A stretch of 64,000 nt of DNA from Streptomyces sp. NBC_00344 (GCF_036088315.1 NZ_CP107996.1:5699001-5763000); one strand, 5' to 3'; positions 18,349-27,815 are shown, numbered from the stretch's first letter. The notes: generated from the letters alone by a model not told the origin. Program-made: numbers and translations.

Positions 18349-18560
18349 CAGGTGTCTGCCGCACGGCCCCTGGCCGTTCCGACGTGGAAAACCATAGCAA
18401 ACATTGGGAGGTGCTCGATCACCCGCCGATCCGTACGCACTCCCCGGCGCGGGCCCGGATGAAGTACGGATGACGGCGGGCCCCGGCGCTTGGGGTCCGG
18501 GGGTGCGGCGCGCGAGGATGGGGAGGCGGACCACCAGCAGTGACAGTGGGAGGAATCAGC

Positions 18561-19895
18561 GTGAGCGAGTCGAACAGCGCGGACAGGTCGCAGGCCGTCT
18601 CCGGCGAGGACGAGGTCGTGGACCTGTGTCGCGATCTGATCCGGATCGACACCAGCAACTACGGTGACCACTCGGGGCCGGGAGAGCGTGCCGCTGCCGA
18701 ATACGTGGCGGAGAAGCTCGCCGAGGTCGGCCTCGATCCGCAGATCATCGAGTCCCATCCGGGGCGTGCGTCGACGGTGGCCAGGATCGCGGGCGAGGAT
18801 CCGTCCCGTCCCGCGCTGCTCATCCACGGGCACACCGACGTCGTACCGGCGAACGCCGACGACTGGACGCACCACCCCTTCGCCGGGGAGATCGTGGACG
18901 ACTGCGTCTGGGGCCGTGGCGCGGTCGACATGAAGGACATGGACGCGATGACACTCGCGGTCGTCCGGGACAGGCTGCGCAGCGGACGCAAGCCCCCGCG
19001 CGACATCGTGCTGGCCTTCCTCGCGGACGAGGAGGCGGGCGGTGTCTACGGTGCGCACCACCTCGTCGACAACCGTCCCGAGCTCTTCGAGGGTGTGACC
19101 GAGGCCATCGGTGAGGTGGGCGGTTTCTCCTTCACCGTGAACGAGGATCTGCGGCTGTATCTCATCGAGACGGCACAGAAGGGCATGCACTGGATGCGGC
19201 TCACCGTGGACGGCACCGCGGGCCACGGATCGATGACCAACAGTGACAACGCGATCACCGAACTCTGCGAGGCGGTGGCCCGGGTCGGCAGGCACCGGTG
19301 GCCGGTGCGGGTCACCAAGACCGTCCGCTCCTTCCTCGACGAGCTCTCCGACGCCCTCGGCACCCCGCTGGACCCTGAGGACATGGAGGCCACCCTCGCC
19401 AAGCTCGGCGGTATCGCCAAGATGATCGGCGCCACGCTGCGCAATTCCGCGGCGCCCACCATGCTCGGCGCCGGCTACAAGGTGAACGTCATCCCGGGGC
19501 AGGCCACCGCGCATGTCGACGGGCGCTTCCTGCCGGGCTACGAGGACGAGTTCCTCACCGACCTCGACAAGCTGCTCGGCCCGCGGGTGAAGCGTGAGGA
19601 CGTGCACAGCGACAAGGCCGTGGAGACCACCTTCGACGGCGATCTGGTCGATGCCATGCAGGTGGCGCTCAAGGCCGAGGACCCGATCGCCCGCGCTGTG
19701 CCCTACATGCTCTCCGGAGGCACCGACGCCAAGTCGTTCGACGATCTCGGCATCCGCTGCTTCGGCTTCGCGCCGCTGAAGCTGCCGCCGGAGCTGGACT
19801 TCGCCGGCATGTTCCACGGGATCGACGAGCGGGTGCCCGTCGACGGGCTCAAGTTCGGTGTACGGGTGCTTGACCGCTTCCTTGACCGATGCTGA
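18561..19895 (+). CDS. M20-family metallopeptidase/hydrolase
   Basis: The 444-residue protein carries the M20 zinc motifs: LLIHGHTDVVP, then WGRGAVDMKD, FLADEEAGG and the C-terminal FHGIDERV histidine. A central dimerisation domain is present. These cytosolic enzymes remove or hydrolyse amino-acid, dipeptide or acyl groups. The GTG at 18561 has GGGAGGAA at 18548-18555, better than an upstream in-frame start at 18540. Substrate unknown; it is a conserved Streptomyces gene next to the chaplins. Confidence 0.87.
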   Translation: MSESNSADRSQAVSGEDEVVDLCRDLIRIDTSNYGDHSGPGERAAAEYVAEKLAEVGLDPQIIESHPGRASTVARIAGEDPSRPALLIHGHTDVVPANADDWTHHPFAGEIVDDCVWGRGAVDMKDMDAMTLAVVRDRLRSGRKPPRDIVLAFLADEEAGGVYGAHHLVDNRPELFEGVTEAIGEVGGFSFTVNEDLRLYLIETAQKGMHWMRLTVDGTAGHGSMTNSDNAITELCEAVARVGRHRWPVRVTKTVRSFLDELSDALGTPLDPEDMEATLAKLGGIAKMIGATLRNSAAPTMLGAGYKVNVIPGQATAHVDGRFLPGYEDEFLTDLDKLLGPRVKREDVHSDKAVETTFDGDLVDAMQVALKAEDPIARAVPYMLSGGTDAKSFDDLGIRCFGFAPLKLPPELDFAGMFHGIDERVPVDGLKFGVRVLDRFLDRC

Positions 19896-20054
19896 CCGGA
19901 GAGCGCCGGAAGTGGCAATCCAGCTAATCGGTTGTACGTGCGTATGCGACCGAAACGAGTGAATGGAGGCACCTGCTCGTAGCCCCACCGGGTTCCCCTC
20001 GTTACAGGTGGTGCGGTCCGCGGTTTGGACTGCTTTGCCAACTAGGAGGAACTA

Positions 20055-20288
20055 ATGATCAAGAAGGTCGCTGCTGTTGCGGCTGCCACTGGCGGTCTGG
20101 TGCTCGCAGGTGCGGGCATGGCCGTCGCCGATGCGGGCGCCCACGGTGCCGCGGCGCACTCTCCCGGTGTGCTCTCCGGCAACGTGGTCCAGGCGCCCGT
20201 TCACATTCCGGTGAACGCGTGCGGTAACTCGGTCTCCGTGATCGGGCTGCTGAACTCGGCCTTCGGCAACACCTGTGCAAACGTGTGA
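20055..20288 (+). CDS. chpH: short chaplin ChpH
   Basis: 77 residues with a signal peptide (MIKKVAAVAAATGGLVLAGA, cleavage after AVA-DA near residue 26) and one chaplin domain with the paired cysteines C56 and C74. Chaplins are secreted, assemble amyloid-like on the cell surface, and lower surface tension so that aerial hyphae can rise. This short form has no sorting signal. It resembles S. coelicolor ChpH closely and is followed by chpC, the same order as I recall there. A strong AGGAGGAA precedes the ATG. Confidence 0.95.
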   Translation: MIKKVAAVAAATGGLVLAGAGMAVADAGAHGAAAHSPGVLSGNVVQAPVHIPVNACGNSVSVIGLLNSAFGNTCANV

Positions 20289-20300
20289 CGTTGCGCCTCC

Positions 20301-20345
20301 GACCCGCAAGGGTCTGAGCCTCGCCGGCCCTGGGGTGCGCACCCC
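20301..20345 (+). other. hairpin-forming chpH-chpC spacer
   Basis: The 142-bp spacer has a GACCC-GCAA-GGGTC stem-loop at 20301-20314 and a perfect 14-bp palindrome GGGGTGCGCACCCC at 20332-20345. They could terminate or attenuate chpH transcription before chpC. Visual inference. Confidence 0.4.
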
Positions 20346-20430
20346 GCGTTCTGGGGCTGGAGAGGCATTCGGCCCCTGGGCAACGAAGCCCGCGGGCTTT
20401 TCCGGTAGGTAGAAGACAGGGAACGAACCT

Positions 20431-21162
20431 ATGCGACAGGTCACCAAAAAAGGCCTGATCACGGTGGCGGCCGCGAGCGGAGTGCTCGCCATTACGGGCG
20501 GCTACGCGCACGCCGACTCGGCGGCCGACGGCAGCGCCTCGAACTCACCGGGCGTGCTGTCCGGCAACTCGGTTCAGGTCCCGGTGCACATTCCGGTGAA
20601 CGCCTGTGGCAACACCGTCAACGTCATCGGACTGCTCAACCCGGCGATCGGGAACCACTGCATCAACACCTCGTCGGCGCACTCCGGCCACCACCGCGGC
20701 GACAGCCGCGACGGCGGCTACGGCGACGACAAGGGCGGTTACGGCGGCAGCCGCCACCACGGCGGCGGCGCGACTGCGGAGGGTGACACCGTCGGCTCGC
20801 CCGGCGTCCTCTCGGGCAACGGCGTGCAGGTTCCGGTCGACGTACCGGTGAACGCCTGCGGAAACAGCGTCAGCGTCATCGGCCTCGGGAACGCGACGGG
20901 TGGCAACGACTGCGTCAACGAAAGCACCCCGCCGGCTGTCACGCCGCACCACCCCCGGGCCCCCCACCACCCGGCGCCGCACGCGCCGACGACGCCCGTG
21001 GTGACCCCGAACACCCCGGTCGCCCAGGCGGCTCCGGAGCCCGTGAACGCCGAGCAGCTCGCTGAGACCGGTGCTGGTGGCCTCGGGCTGGTCATTCCGG
21101 CGAGCGCCGGACTCATTCTCGGCGGTGCCATTCTCTACCGTCGGTCCCGCGCGGCCGCATAA
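20431..21162 (+). CDS. chpC: long chaplin ChpC with sortase signal
   Basis: 243 residues: signal peptide (1-29), a first chaplin domain (about 38-79), a Gly/Asp/His-rich linker, a second chaplin domain (about 120-160), then a Pro/Thr spacer. A sorting signal LAETG (210-214), a hydrophobic helix and RRSRAAA follow. Long chaplins are covalently linked to peptidoglycan by class E sortases and anchor the short chaplin layer on aerial hyphae. Each domain carries the paired cysteines. Pairing with chpH matches the usual chpC-chpH locus. Confidence 0.94.
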   Translation: MRQVTKKGLITVAAASGVLAITGGYAHADSAADGSASNSPGVLSGNSVQVPVHIPVNACGNTVNVIGLLNPAIGNHCINTSSAHSGHHRGDSRDGGYGDDKGGYGGSRHHGGGATAEGDTVGSPGVLSGNGVQVPVDVPVNACGNSVSVIGLGNATGGNDCVNESTPPAVTPHHPRAPHHPAPHAPTTPVVTPNTPVAQAAPEPVNAEQLAETGAGGLGLVIPASAGLILGGAILYRRSRAAA

Positions 21163-21200
21163 CGGACCGGCTGCTTGAGCCGGTCGGGTACGCAGGGAAC

Positions 21201-21240
21201 GGAGGAGCGGGCCCCCGCAGTCGCGGGGGCCCGCTCCTCC
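21201..21240. terminator. bidirectional terminator chpC / DUF5703
   Basis: A perfect 18-bp stem, GGAGGAGCGGGCCCCCGC with its complement, with a 4-nt AGTC loop, lies between chpC (+) and the convergent DUF5703 gene (-), ending one base before the latter's stop region. Confidence 0.85.
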
Positions 21241-21241
21241 T

Positions 21242-21430
21242 TCACCATGTGGCGCGCACCTGGCGAATGATCCTCCGGCGCAGCCGCACTCTGCGGCTGC
21301 CGTCCCGGTGCAGGGTCAGTCGGTCCAACTCCCAGTGTCCGTACTCGGCGTGATCGGTGAGGAGACGCGTGGTATCCGAGCGGGAGACCCCGCGCGGTAC
21401 GTACACGTCGACGAATTCGTATTCCGGCAT
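21242..21430 (-). CDS. DUF5703 family small protein
   Basis: 62 residues, strongly charged, beginning MPEYEFVDVYVPRGVSR and ending RRVRLRRRIIRQVRATW. This short conserved actinobacterial protein is annotated as DUF5703 and has no known function. It lies directly after the chaplin terminator and is divergent from the next gene, with only 47 bp between them. Confidence 0.75.
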   Translation of the reverse strand: MPEYEFVDVYVPRGVSRSDTTRLLTDHAEYGHWELDRLTLHRDGSRRVRLRRRIIRQVRATW

Positions 21431-21477
21431 CGCATCTATTGTGCGGGCAGAGGCCCGGTACGGATAGCGTCTGCCCC

Positions 21478-22155
21478 ATGTCTGATGCTGCGCAGCCCAC
21501 GGCTGCCGAGGTACGCGCCGCCGCCGAGGCGGTCAAAGCCGCGCTGGACCGTCACCTCGAGGCGGTCGAAGCCCGCACGGGAGAGGACGATCAGGCCGTC
21601 TACCGGGCGTTCAACACGCTCGCGGCGGCCGCCGAGGTCTACGACGAGAAGCTCTACGACCGCTACGACGAGGTCACACCCTTCGAGATCCCGGGCGCAG
21701 AGGACTCGCTGCCGCCCTACGCGGGCCCGGACGAGCCGCACGCACTCAGTGTGCTGATCCGCCGCGATTACGCGGTGGTGGAGCCGCAGCGGCTGATGGC
21801 ACAGGCCCAGCGGATCGCCGACCTCGACCCGGACGCGGACAGCGGGAGCGGCGTTGCCGCGGTCGCCGGGAGCAGTGTGCACGCGGCTCTCGGGGTGCTG
21901 TTCGGGGAGTACGAACCCGACGAGGTCGCCTCCCGGCACAAGGAGTTCGGTCTGGAGGAGGGCGACTCCACCCTCTGGATCTCGGCGGTGGATGAGCTGC
22001 CCGAGCCGGGGGAGTGGCTCGACGCACCGTTCGACCAGGCGGACCCTCAGCAGATCGTCTGCCGCTTCGACGTCAGCTCGGTCTTCGACGACGAGGAGCT
22101 GCTCGACGACGCCGATGACCGGACCGGCGGCGAACTCAAGGGCGAACGGGCCTGA
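21478..22155 (+). CDS. conserved hypothetical protein, acidic
   Basis: 225 residues, rich in Asp, Glu and Ala, with an N-terminal helical segment (AAEVRAAAEAVKAALDRHLEAV) and an acidic C-terminus (DDEELLDDADD). No domain recognised. It is conserved next to the chaplin region in Streptomyces as I recall. The ATG follows TACGGATAGCGT with no clear Shine-Dalgarno, so the transcript may be leaderless. Confidence 0.75.
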   Translation: MSDAAQPTAAEVRAAAEAVKAALDRHLEAVEARTGEDDQAVYRAFNTLAAAAEVYDEKLYDRYDEVTPFEIPGAEDSLPPYAGPDEPHALSVLIRRDYAVVEPQRLMAQAQRIADLDPDADSGSGVAAVAGSSVHAALGVLFGEYEPDEVASRHKEFGLEEGDSTLWISAVDELPEPGEWLDAPFDQADPQQIVCRFDVSSVFDDEELLDDADDRTGGELKGERA

Positions 22156-22237
22156 GCGCGCAGAGCCGGTGGCCGTGCGACGGCCGGGGCGCCCACGCCC
22201 CGGCCGTCGCCGTGTCCGTCCGGCCCCGGGCCGGGCT

Positions 22238-24475
22238 CTACCCGGCAGAGGGCCGCAGCAGGGTACGCAGCCGGGTGGTGCGCTCCTGAGCGGGGATGTC
22301 CGCCACCGCCTGCGGCAGCGCCCCGTCCACCCCGTGCACCACGGAGAGATGGCGTTCGCCGCGGCTGAAGGCGGTGTACACCCAGGGGCGGCTCAGCGTC
22401 CGCGCCGCATCTCCTGGCAGCACCACGACCACGGCAGGCCAGCGCAGCCCGGCCGCCTGGTGCGCGGTGAGTGCCCAGCCGTGCCGGACCTCCCGTTCCA
22501 CCCGGTCCCTCGGCACGATGACGGGGGTGCCCGCGCAGTCCAGGTGCAGTCCTCCGGCGTCCGCGGAGACGACCGTGCCGGGCAGCGTCCTGCCGGGCGC
22601 CGGGGTGTGGGCCACGCGGTCACCCGGATCGAAGCCACCGAAGCGTCCCGGCCCCGGGTTGAGCCGTTCCTTGAGTGCGGCGTTGAGCACCCAGGTGCCC
22701 GCCGAACCGCCGTGACCCGGGGTGATGACCTGGGTCTCGCCCGTCGGCACGCCGATCGCCCTGGGGACGGAGTCGGCGACCAGCTGCACGGTGCGGTGCA
22801 CCGCCTCCCCGGCATCCTGCACCGGGACGATCACCACTTCCCAGCCGGGTGCGTCGACCTGGAGCAGCTCACCGGCGCCGATACCCGAGACCAGTTCCCC
22901 GATCGGCCCGGGATCGGGGGTGCGCGAGGCGACCCGGGGGCAGGCACGGGCGGCCAGGACGTCGGCGAACACCTGCCCGGCGCCGGCCGAACCGAGCACC
23001 CCCGGGTCCCCGCCGAGCAGCAGACGGCTCCCGTCCGCAAGGGACTCCACCAGCATCGCGGCAGTCTCGACGTCGAGCTGCGGGGCGTCCACGACGGCCA
23101 GCAGATCGAGTGCCAGCGCACCCTCTCCGTCCCGTCCCGGGCCTTCCGAACCATCGAGCAGCCCGGAGACCGTGACCGCGGCCGACGGGTCGTCCAGAGC
23201 CCGGGCCAGCCGGGCCCTGCCGTCGGGGGTGTGGGCCGCCGCGCAGACGCGCAGTCCCAGGCCGCGGGCCGCCGTGACGAGTGCCACCGGTTCGGCGCGG
23301 GCCGCGTCCCCGCCGGTGTGGGCGACCAGACCGTGCGACGCCATGGCCCGGATCAGCTCGGCGGCCGAGGGGGAAGCGGCCCCGGCAGCGGACTCCCAGT
23401 CGAGCTCCCGGCCGGTGAGTGACCCCGCGTCGGACAGCCGGGCGAGTCCGTCGGCGAGGCTCTCCTCGGCGAGTGCGTAGCGGTCCAGTCCCAGCAGGAC
23501 CCGTACCGGTTGTTCTGCCTCGTCGTCCTGTGCGCCCTCGTCGCCCGGCGCCGGGGCCACGGGTCCCTCAGGCTGGTCCTCCAGGGCGTCCTGGAAGACC
23601 AGCACCACACCCTCCGCGATCGCGCTCTGCAGGACCTCGTCGGGATCCGGCACGGAGTGCTCGGCGAGCGCCGTTCGCACCGCGGCGGCCTCCAGCACGG
23701 TGTGTCCTCCGAGGGCGGCGCGCTCCAGCAGCCAGCCGACGAGTGCGGTCGCCCGCCGCTCGTCACCGGGGCCGCACTCGCCGCCGAGCAGCACGCGGGC
23801 GAAGGCGTCGGCCTGCTCGGGCCGCACTCCCGGCACAGCAAGCAGCTGCCACGGATCGTCGCGCAGCCTGTCGGCCGCCTGTTCACCGAGCACTCCGGCG
23901 GCCCGCACCGCCAGCGCATCGGGAGCGCCACCCTCGGCGAGGACGGCACCGACAGCGGCAACGGTCTCCTGCGACACCGCGGGCGCGGACGCCTCGTGCG
24001 CCCCCGCGGGCCGGTTCCTGACCGGTGCGGTGGCTGCCGGGCGCCGCGGCTCGGGCGCCGGAGGCGGGAACTGCACCGAGGGCTGCCGGCCGCTCTCCAC
24101 CGCACGGACGGCCGCGAGCAGATCCGCTGCCCGGCCGCTCAGCTTTCCTCCGGCCTCGATGGGTCCGTCCTTCTCGGCCTTGCGCTGCTCGATCCTGGCG
24201 AGCAGCTCCCGCTGCGCGGCCAGCTCGGCATCGGCTTCGGACGCGGCCGGCTCCTCGGAACCCCCGGCCGCAGCGGGCTCGTCGGGGCCCTCGGCCTCAC
24301 CGGGCTCGTCGGGGCCCTTGGATGCGTCCACGGTGACACCACCCTCCGTCGTCTCGTCAACGGTCTCGGAAGCGGCCTCGGAGGCGGCCCCGGCAGCCGT
24401 CTCGGCCTCGGTGCGGGCCTCGGCCCCGGCACCGGTCTCATCGCCGGCCTGGGTGGCGACAGGGTCCGTACTCAC
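22238..24475 (-). CDS. RecD-like helicase-fold protein with helix-hairpin-helix, ATPase motifs degenerate
   Basis: 745 residues. Residues 1-110 are a low-complexity Ala/Glu tail. A helix-hairpin-helix segment follows (DPWQLLAVPGVRPEQADAFA). The second half parallels RecD2: LVTAARGLGLRVCAAAHTPDGRARLARAL where the Walker A would sit, LLAVVDAPQLD in place of the Walker B DEx box, and GGDPGVLGSAGAGQVFADVL for the GD-QLPSVGAG motif. C-terminal ALTAHQAAGLRWPAVVVVLP and VYTAFSRGERHLSVVHG match the UvrD-like end. No GxxxxGK[ST] is present, so ATP hydrolysis is probably lost. Its GTG overlaps the aldo/keto reductase stop by 4 bp. Confidence 0.78.
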   Translation of the reverse strand: MSTDPVATQAGDETGAGAEARTEAETAAGAASEAASETVDETTEGGVTVDASKGPDEPGEAEGPDEPAAAGGSEEPAASEADAELAAQRELLARIEQRKAEKDGPIEAGGKLSGRAADLLAAVRAVESGRQPSVQFPPPAPEPRRPAATAPVRNRPAGAHEASAPAVSQETVAAVGAVLAEGGAPDALAVRAAGVLGEQAADRLRDDPWQLLAVPGVRPEQADAFARVLLGGECGPGDERRATALVGWLLERAALGGHTVLEAAAVRTALAEHSVPDPDEVLQSAIAEGVVLVFQDALEDQPEGPVAPAPGDEGAQDDEAEQPVRVLLGLDRYALAEESLADGLARLSDAGSLTGRELDWESAAGAASPSAAELIRAMASHGLVAHTGGDAARAEPVALVTAARGLGLRVCAAAHTPDGRARLARALDDPSAAVTVSGLLDGSEGPGRDGEGALALDLLAVVDAPQLDVETAAMLVESLADGSRLLLGGDPGVLGSAGAGQVFADVLAARACPRVASRTPDPGPIGELVSGIGAGELLQVDAPGWEVVIVPVQDAGEAVHRTVQLVADSVPRAIGVPTGETQVITPGHGGSAGTWVLNAALKERLNPGPGRFGGFDPGDRVAHTPAPGRTLPGTVVSADAGGLHLDCAGTPVIVPRDRVEREVRHGWALTAHQAAGLRWPAVVVVLPGDAARTLSRPWVYTAFSRGERHLSVVHGVDGALPQAVADIPAQERTTRLRTLLRPSAG

Positions 24476-25455
24476 AGCTCGGTCCAGTCCTGGTCGGGAT
24501 AACGGTGAACGGGCTCCGACACGTCGTCGAGTGCCCGGCAGATCTCGTCAGGAAGACTAAGCGTCTCCACTGACAATGCCGCGGTGAGCTGCTGTGCGTT
24601 CCGCGCGCCGATGATCGGGGCGACCACTCCGGGCCGGTCGCGGATCCAGGCGAGCGCCACCTCCAGCGGAGTGGTGGCAAGCCCGTCCGCCGCTATGGCG
24701 ACGGCGTCGACGATGCGGCTCGCCGGCTCGTCGAGATAGGGCGCGACGAACGGAGCCAGCTGTTCCGATGCGCCGCGTGAACCGGCCGGGGTCCCCTGCC
24801 GGTACTTCCCGGTGAGCACCCCGCGCCCCAGCGGTGACGACGGCAGCAGGCCCATCCCCAGATCCACCGCGGCCGGAAGCACCTCCCGCTCCACACCCCG
24901 CTGCAGCAGCGAGTACTCCATCTGCGTGCTCGCCAACCGGGTCCGTACGCCCGGCGCGGCAAGCTGCCAGGTCGCCGCCTTGGCCAGCTGCCAGCCGGAG
25001 AAGTTGGAGATACCCGCATAGCGCGCCCGGCCGCTGGCGACCGCGATGTCGAGCGCCTGCAGCGTCTCGTCCAGCGGGGTCCCGGGATCGAAGGCGTGCA
25101 CCTGCCACAGATCGACGTAGTCGGTTCCGAGCCGGTCCAGAGAGGCGTCCAGCGCCGCCAGAAGATGTCCGCGCGAGCCGTCGAAGCGGCGGTAGGGATC
25201 GGGCACGCTGCCCGCCTTGGTCGCGATGACCAGATCGCGGCGCGGAACCAGCCGCTCACAGAGCTGCCCGATCAGGTATTCGGCGTCGCCGTCGCCATAG
25301 ACGTCCGCCGTGTCGACGAGGGTGCCCCCCGCTTCCCAGAAGACTTTGAGCAGATCGGCGGCGTCCTGCTCATCGGTCCCCCTCCCCCAGGTGAGGGTGC
25401 CGAGCCCGATCCGGGATACGCGCAGGCCCGTGCGGCCGAGATGCCTCTGCTCCAT
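24472..25455 (-). CDS. aldo/keto reductase
   Basis: 327 residues, the standard length. The catalytic tyrosine lies in DTADVYGDGDAE (about residue 52) with the lysine in LVIATKAGS and histidine in DLWQVHAFD. The cofactor loop SSPLGRGVLTGKY and IIGARNAQQL complete a typical NADPH-dependent AKR of the YdhF/AKR12-like type. The start ATG at 25455 discards 33 upstream codons that do not look coding. It is cotranscribed with the RecD-like gene (4-bp overlap). Substrate unknown. Confidence 0.88.
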   Translation of the reverse strand: MEQRHLGRTGLRVSRIGLGTLTWGRGTDEQDAADLLKVFWEAGGTLVDTADVYGDGDAEYLIGQLCERLVPRRDLVIATKAGSVPDPYRRFDGSRGHLLAALDASLDRLGTDYVDLWQVHAFDPGTPLDETLQALDIAVASGRARYAGISNFSGWQLAKAATWQLAAPGVRTRLASTQMEYSLLQRGVEREVLPAAVDLGMGLLPSSPLGRGVLTGKYRQGTPAGSRGASEQLAPFVAPYLDEPASRIVDAVAIAADGLATTPLEVALAWIRDRPGVVAPIIGARNAQQLTAALSVETLSLPDEICRALDDVSEPVHRYPDQDWTEL

Positions 25456-25583
25456 GGGCGCTGAGATTACTGGCCGGAAGCCCGCTCGGTGGGAGCGCGG
25501 TGCGACGCGCCACTGACGGATCCCGCCCCCGCGCGCTAGAGTCCCCCGCGACAAGGACGTTACTGATCAGTAAGGGAGCGGCC

Positions 25584-26639
25584 ATGCGGCTCGGAATCAA
25601 CCTCGGCTACTGGGGCGCCGGGATGGACGGCGACAACCTCGCCGTCGCGCAGGAGGCGGACCGGCTCGGCTACGACGTGTGCTGGGCGGCCGAGGCGTAC
25701 GGATCCGACGCACCCACGGTGCTCTCCTGGGTCGCGGCTCAGACCGAGAGCATCGACGTGGGTTCCGCGATCTTCCAGATCCCCGCGCGCGCCCCCGCCA
25801 TGACCGCGATGACGGCGGCCACCCTGGACTCACTCTCCGGCGGGCGTTTCCGTCTCGGCCTCGGTGTGTCGGGACCGCAGGTCTCCGAGGGCTGGTACGG
25901 GGTGAAGTTCGACAAGCCGCTCTCCCGGACCCGCGAGTACGTCGAGATCGTCCGCAGGGCGATGGCCCGTGAGCGCCTCTCCTACGAGGGGGAACACTGG
26001 ACGCTTCCGCTGCCGGACGGCCCCGGTAAGCCGATCAAGCTCACCGTGCACCCTCAGCGGGAGCACATCCCGCTGTACATCGCCGCGATCGGACCCAAGA
26101 ACCTCGAGCAGACCGGCGAGATCGCCGACGGAGCCCTGCTGATCTTCCCCTCGGCCGAGCACCTGGAGGACACCGCGCTCACGCACATCCGGGCGGGCCG
26201 CGAGAAGGCCGGCAAGACCCTGGAGGGCTTCGACGTCTGTCCGACCGTGCCGCTCGCCGCCGGTGACGACAAGGACGTCAGCGCGCTCGCGGACACCTTC
26301 CGTCCGTACACCGCGCTGTACGTCGGCGGCATGGGCAGCCGCAAGCAGAACTTCTACAACCGCCTTGCGCAGCGCATGGGTTACGAGAAGGAGGCCGCCG
26401 AGATCCAGGACAAGTACCTGGCCGGCGACAAGGCGGGCGCGGCCGCGGCGGTCCCGCACCAGCTCATCGACCAGACCACGCTCCTCGGCTCGGTGGACCG
26501 TATCGCCGACCGGATGCAGGCCTACGCCGCTGCGGGAGTCACCACTCTGACGCTGGCTCCCGCGGGTTTCACCCTCGACGAACGGCTCGCGGCGCTGCGC
26601 GCCGGCACGGACGCCCTGGACCGGGCGGGCCTGGCCTGA
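25584..26639 (+). CDS. LLM-class F420-dependent oxidoreductase
   Basis: 351 residues of the luciferase-like monooxygenase fold: MRLGINLGYWGAGMD start, GSAIFQIPARAPAMTAMTAAT, SGGRFRLGLGVSGPQVSEGWYG and a terminal region with AAAGVTTLTLAPAGF. These TIM-barrel enzymes use coenzyme F420 rather than FMN in actinobacteria. AAGGGAG at 25572-25578 precedes the ATG. The reaction is unknown. Stand-alone gene convergent with corA. Confidence 0.88.
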   Translation: MRLGINLGYWGAGMDGDNLAVAQEADRLGYDVCWAAEAYGSDAPTVLSWVAAQTESIDVGSAIFQIPARAPAMTAMTAATLDSLSGGRFRLGLGVSGPQVSEGWYGVKFDKPLSRTREYVEIVRRAMARERLSYEGEHWTLPLPDGPGKPIKLTVHPQREHIPLYIAAIGPKNLEQTGEIADGALLIFPSAEHLEDTALTHIRAGREKAGKTLEGFDVCPTVPLAAGDDKDVSALADTFRPYTALYVGGMGSRKQNFYNRLAQRMGYEKEAAEIQDKYLAGDKAGAAAAVPHQLIDQTTLLGSVDRIADRMQAYAAAGVTTLTLAPAGFTLDERLAALRAGTDALDRAGLA

Positions 26640-26653
26640 TCCGAAGGATTCGC

Positions 26654-26692
26654 GGCCGTGGTGGGGGCTCGGGGGTCGTCCCCGCCACGGCC
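26654..26692. terminator. terminator between LLM gene and corA
   Basis: GGCCGTGGTGGGG (26654-26666) pairs with CCCCGCCACGGCC (26680-26692) with one G-T, between convergent genes. Confidence 0.7.
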
Positions 26693-26754
26693 GTCTGCTG
26701 GACAACGCTCCGGCGGCCCCACCGGTTACGCGCGGCGGCAGGCGGGTCCGCGGG

Positions 26755-27747
26755 TCAGAGCCAGCCGCGCCGTTTGAACTGCCGGTACAGACCGAAGACG
26801 ATCCCGGCCATCAGGACGATGACCACCGGATAGGACCAGGTCCAGGTCAGTTCCGGCATGTGCTGGAAGTTCATCCCGTAGATACCGGCGACCATCGTCG
26901 GTACGGCCGCCATGGCCGCCCAGGCGGAGATCTTGCGCATGTCGTCGTTCTGCCGGACGCCCATCTGCGCCAGATGGGCCGAGAGGATGTCGGACAGCAG
27001 CCTGTCCAGCCCCTCGACCTGCTCGTTGGCGCGGGTGAGATGGTCGCCGACGTCCCGGAAGAACGGTTGGGACCGCTCGCTCACAAAGGGCACCCCCGCC
27101 CCGGCAAGGCGTGTCATGGGCGCCGTCAGGGGCCCGGTCGCCCGGCGGAATTCCAGCACCTGGCGCTTGAAGGTGTAGATCCGTGACGCGGTGTTCTTCG
27201 CATCGCCGCCGTTGGGGGCGAAGACCTCGGCCTCCAGTTCCTCCAGGTCGGTCTGGAGCTCCGCCGCCACATCGATGTAGTGGTCCACGATCGCGTCGCT
27301 CACCGCGTACAGGATGGCGGTGGGACCGTGCTTGAGCACATCCCGCTCCTTCTCGAGACGCTGGCGTACGGCGGCGAGCGGGGCGGCGTCGCCGTGCCGG
27401 ACCGTCACCACGAAGGAGTCACCGACGAAGATCATCAACTCGTCGGTGCTCACGGTGTCGGTCTGCGGTTCGTAGATCACCGGCTTCAGCACCACGAAGA
27501 GCGAGTCGTCGTACACCTCGAGTTTGGGCCGCTGGTGGGCACGGAGCGAGTCCTCCACCGCGAGGGCGTGCAGACCGAACTCGCTGGTGACCATCGCGAA
27601 TTCCTTCTCCGACGGCTCGTGCAGCCCGATCCACAGAAAGGCATCGCCGCGGGACCGCGCCTCGGCCAGGGCGTCGGAGAAGTCGGACGGTCCGTCGACG
27701 CGGCGTCCGTCCTGATAAATAGCGCAATCGACAATCACGGCGCGCAT
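26755..27747 (-). CDS. corA: magnesium/cobalt transporter CorA
   Basis: 330 residues: a large soluble N-terminal domain, a long coiled region (AAELQTDLEELEAEVF), and two C-terminal helices with the signature YGMNF followed by QHMPEL in the loop. The tail is basic (YRQFKRRGWL). CorA proteins form pentameric channels importing Mg2+ and Co2+. Divergent from the phosphomutase gene with 68 bp between. Confidence 0.93.
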   Translation of the reverse strand: MRAVIVDCAIYQDGRRVDGPSDFSDALAEARSRGDAFLWIGLHEPSEKEFAMVTSEFGLHALAVEDSLRAHQRPKLEVYDDSLFVVLKPVIYEPQTDTVSTDELMIFVGDSFVVTVRHGDAAPLAAVRQRLEKERDVLKHGPTAILYAVSDAIVDHYIDVAAELQTDLEELEAEVFAPNGGDAKNTASRIYTFKRQVLEFRRATGPLTAPMTRLAGAGVPFVSERSQPFFRDVGDHLTRANEQVEGLDRLLSDILSAHLAQMGVRQNDDMRKISAWAAMAAVPTMVAGIYGMNFQHMPELTWTWSYPVVIVLMAGIVFGLYRQFKRRGWL

Positions 27748-27802
27748 TCTTCCTTTGCCGGCTCAGGTCCGCACGCGCAGGGGTCAACACCCGGGGGTGT
27801 CC

Positions 27803-27808
27803 TACGCT
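27803..27808 (+). promoter_or_regulatory. candidate -10 box, possibly leaderless phosphomutase transcript
   Basis: TACGCT lies 7 nt upstream of the ATG at 27816, and no Shine-Dalgarno is visible. Position and sequence fit a housekeeping -10 whose start point coincides with the ATG. Confidence 0.4.
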
Positions 27809-27815
27809 GGCTGCC

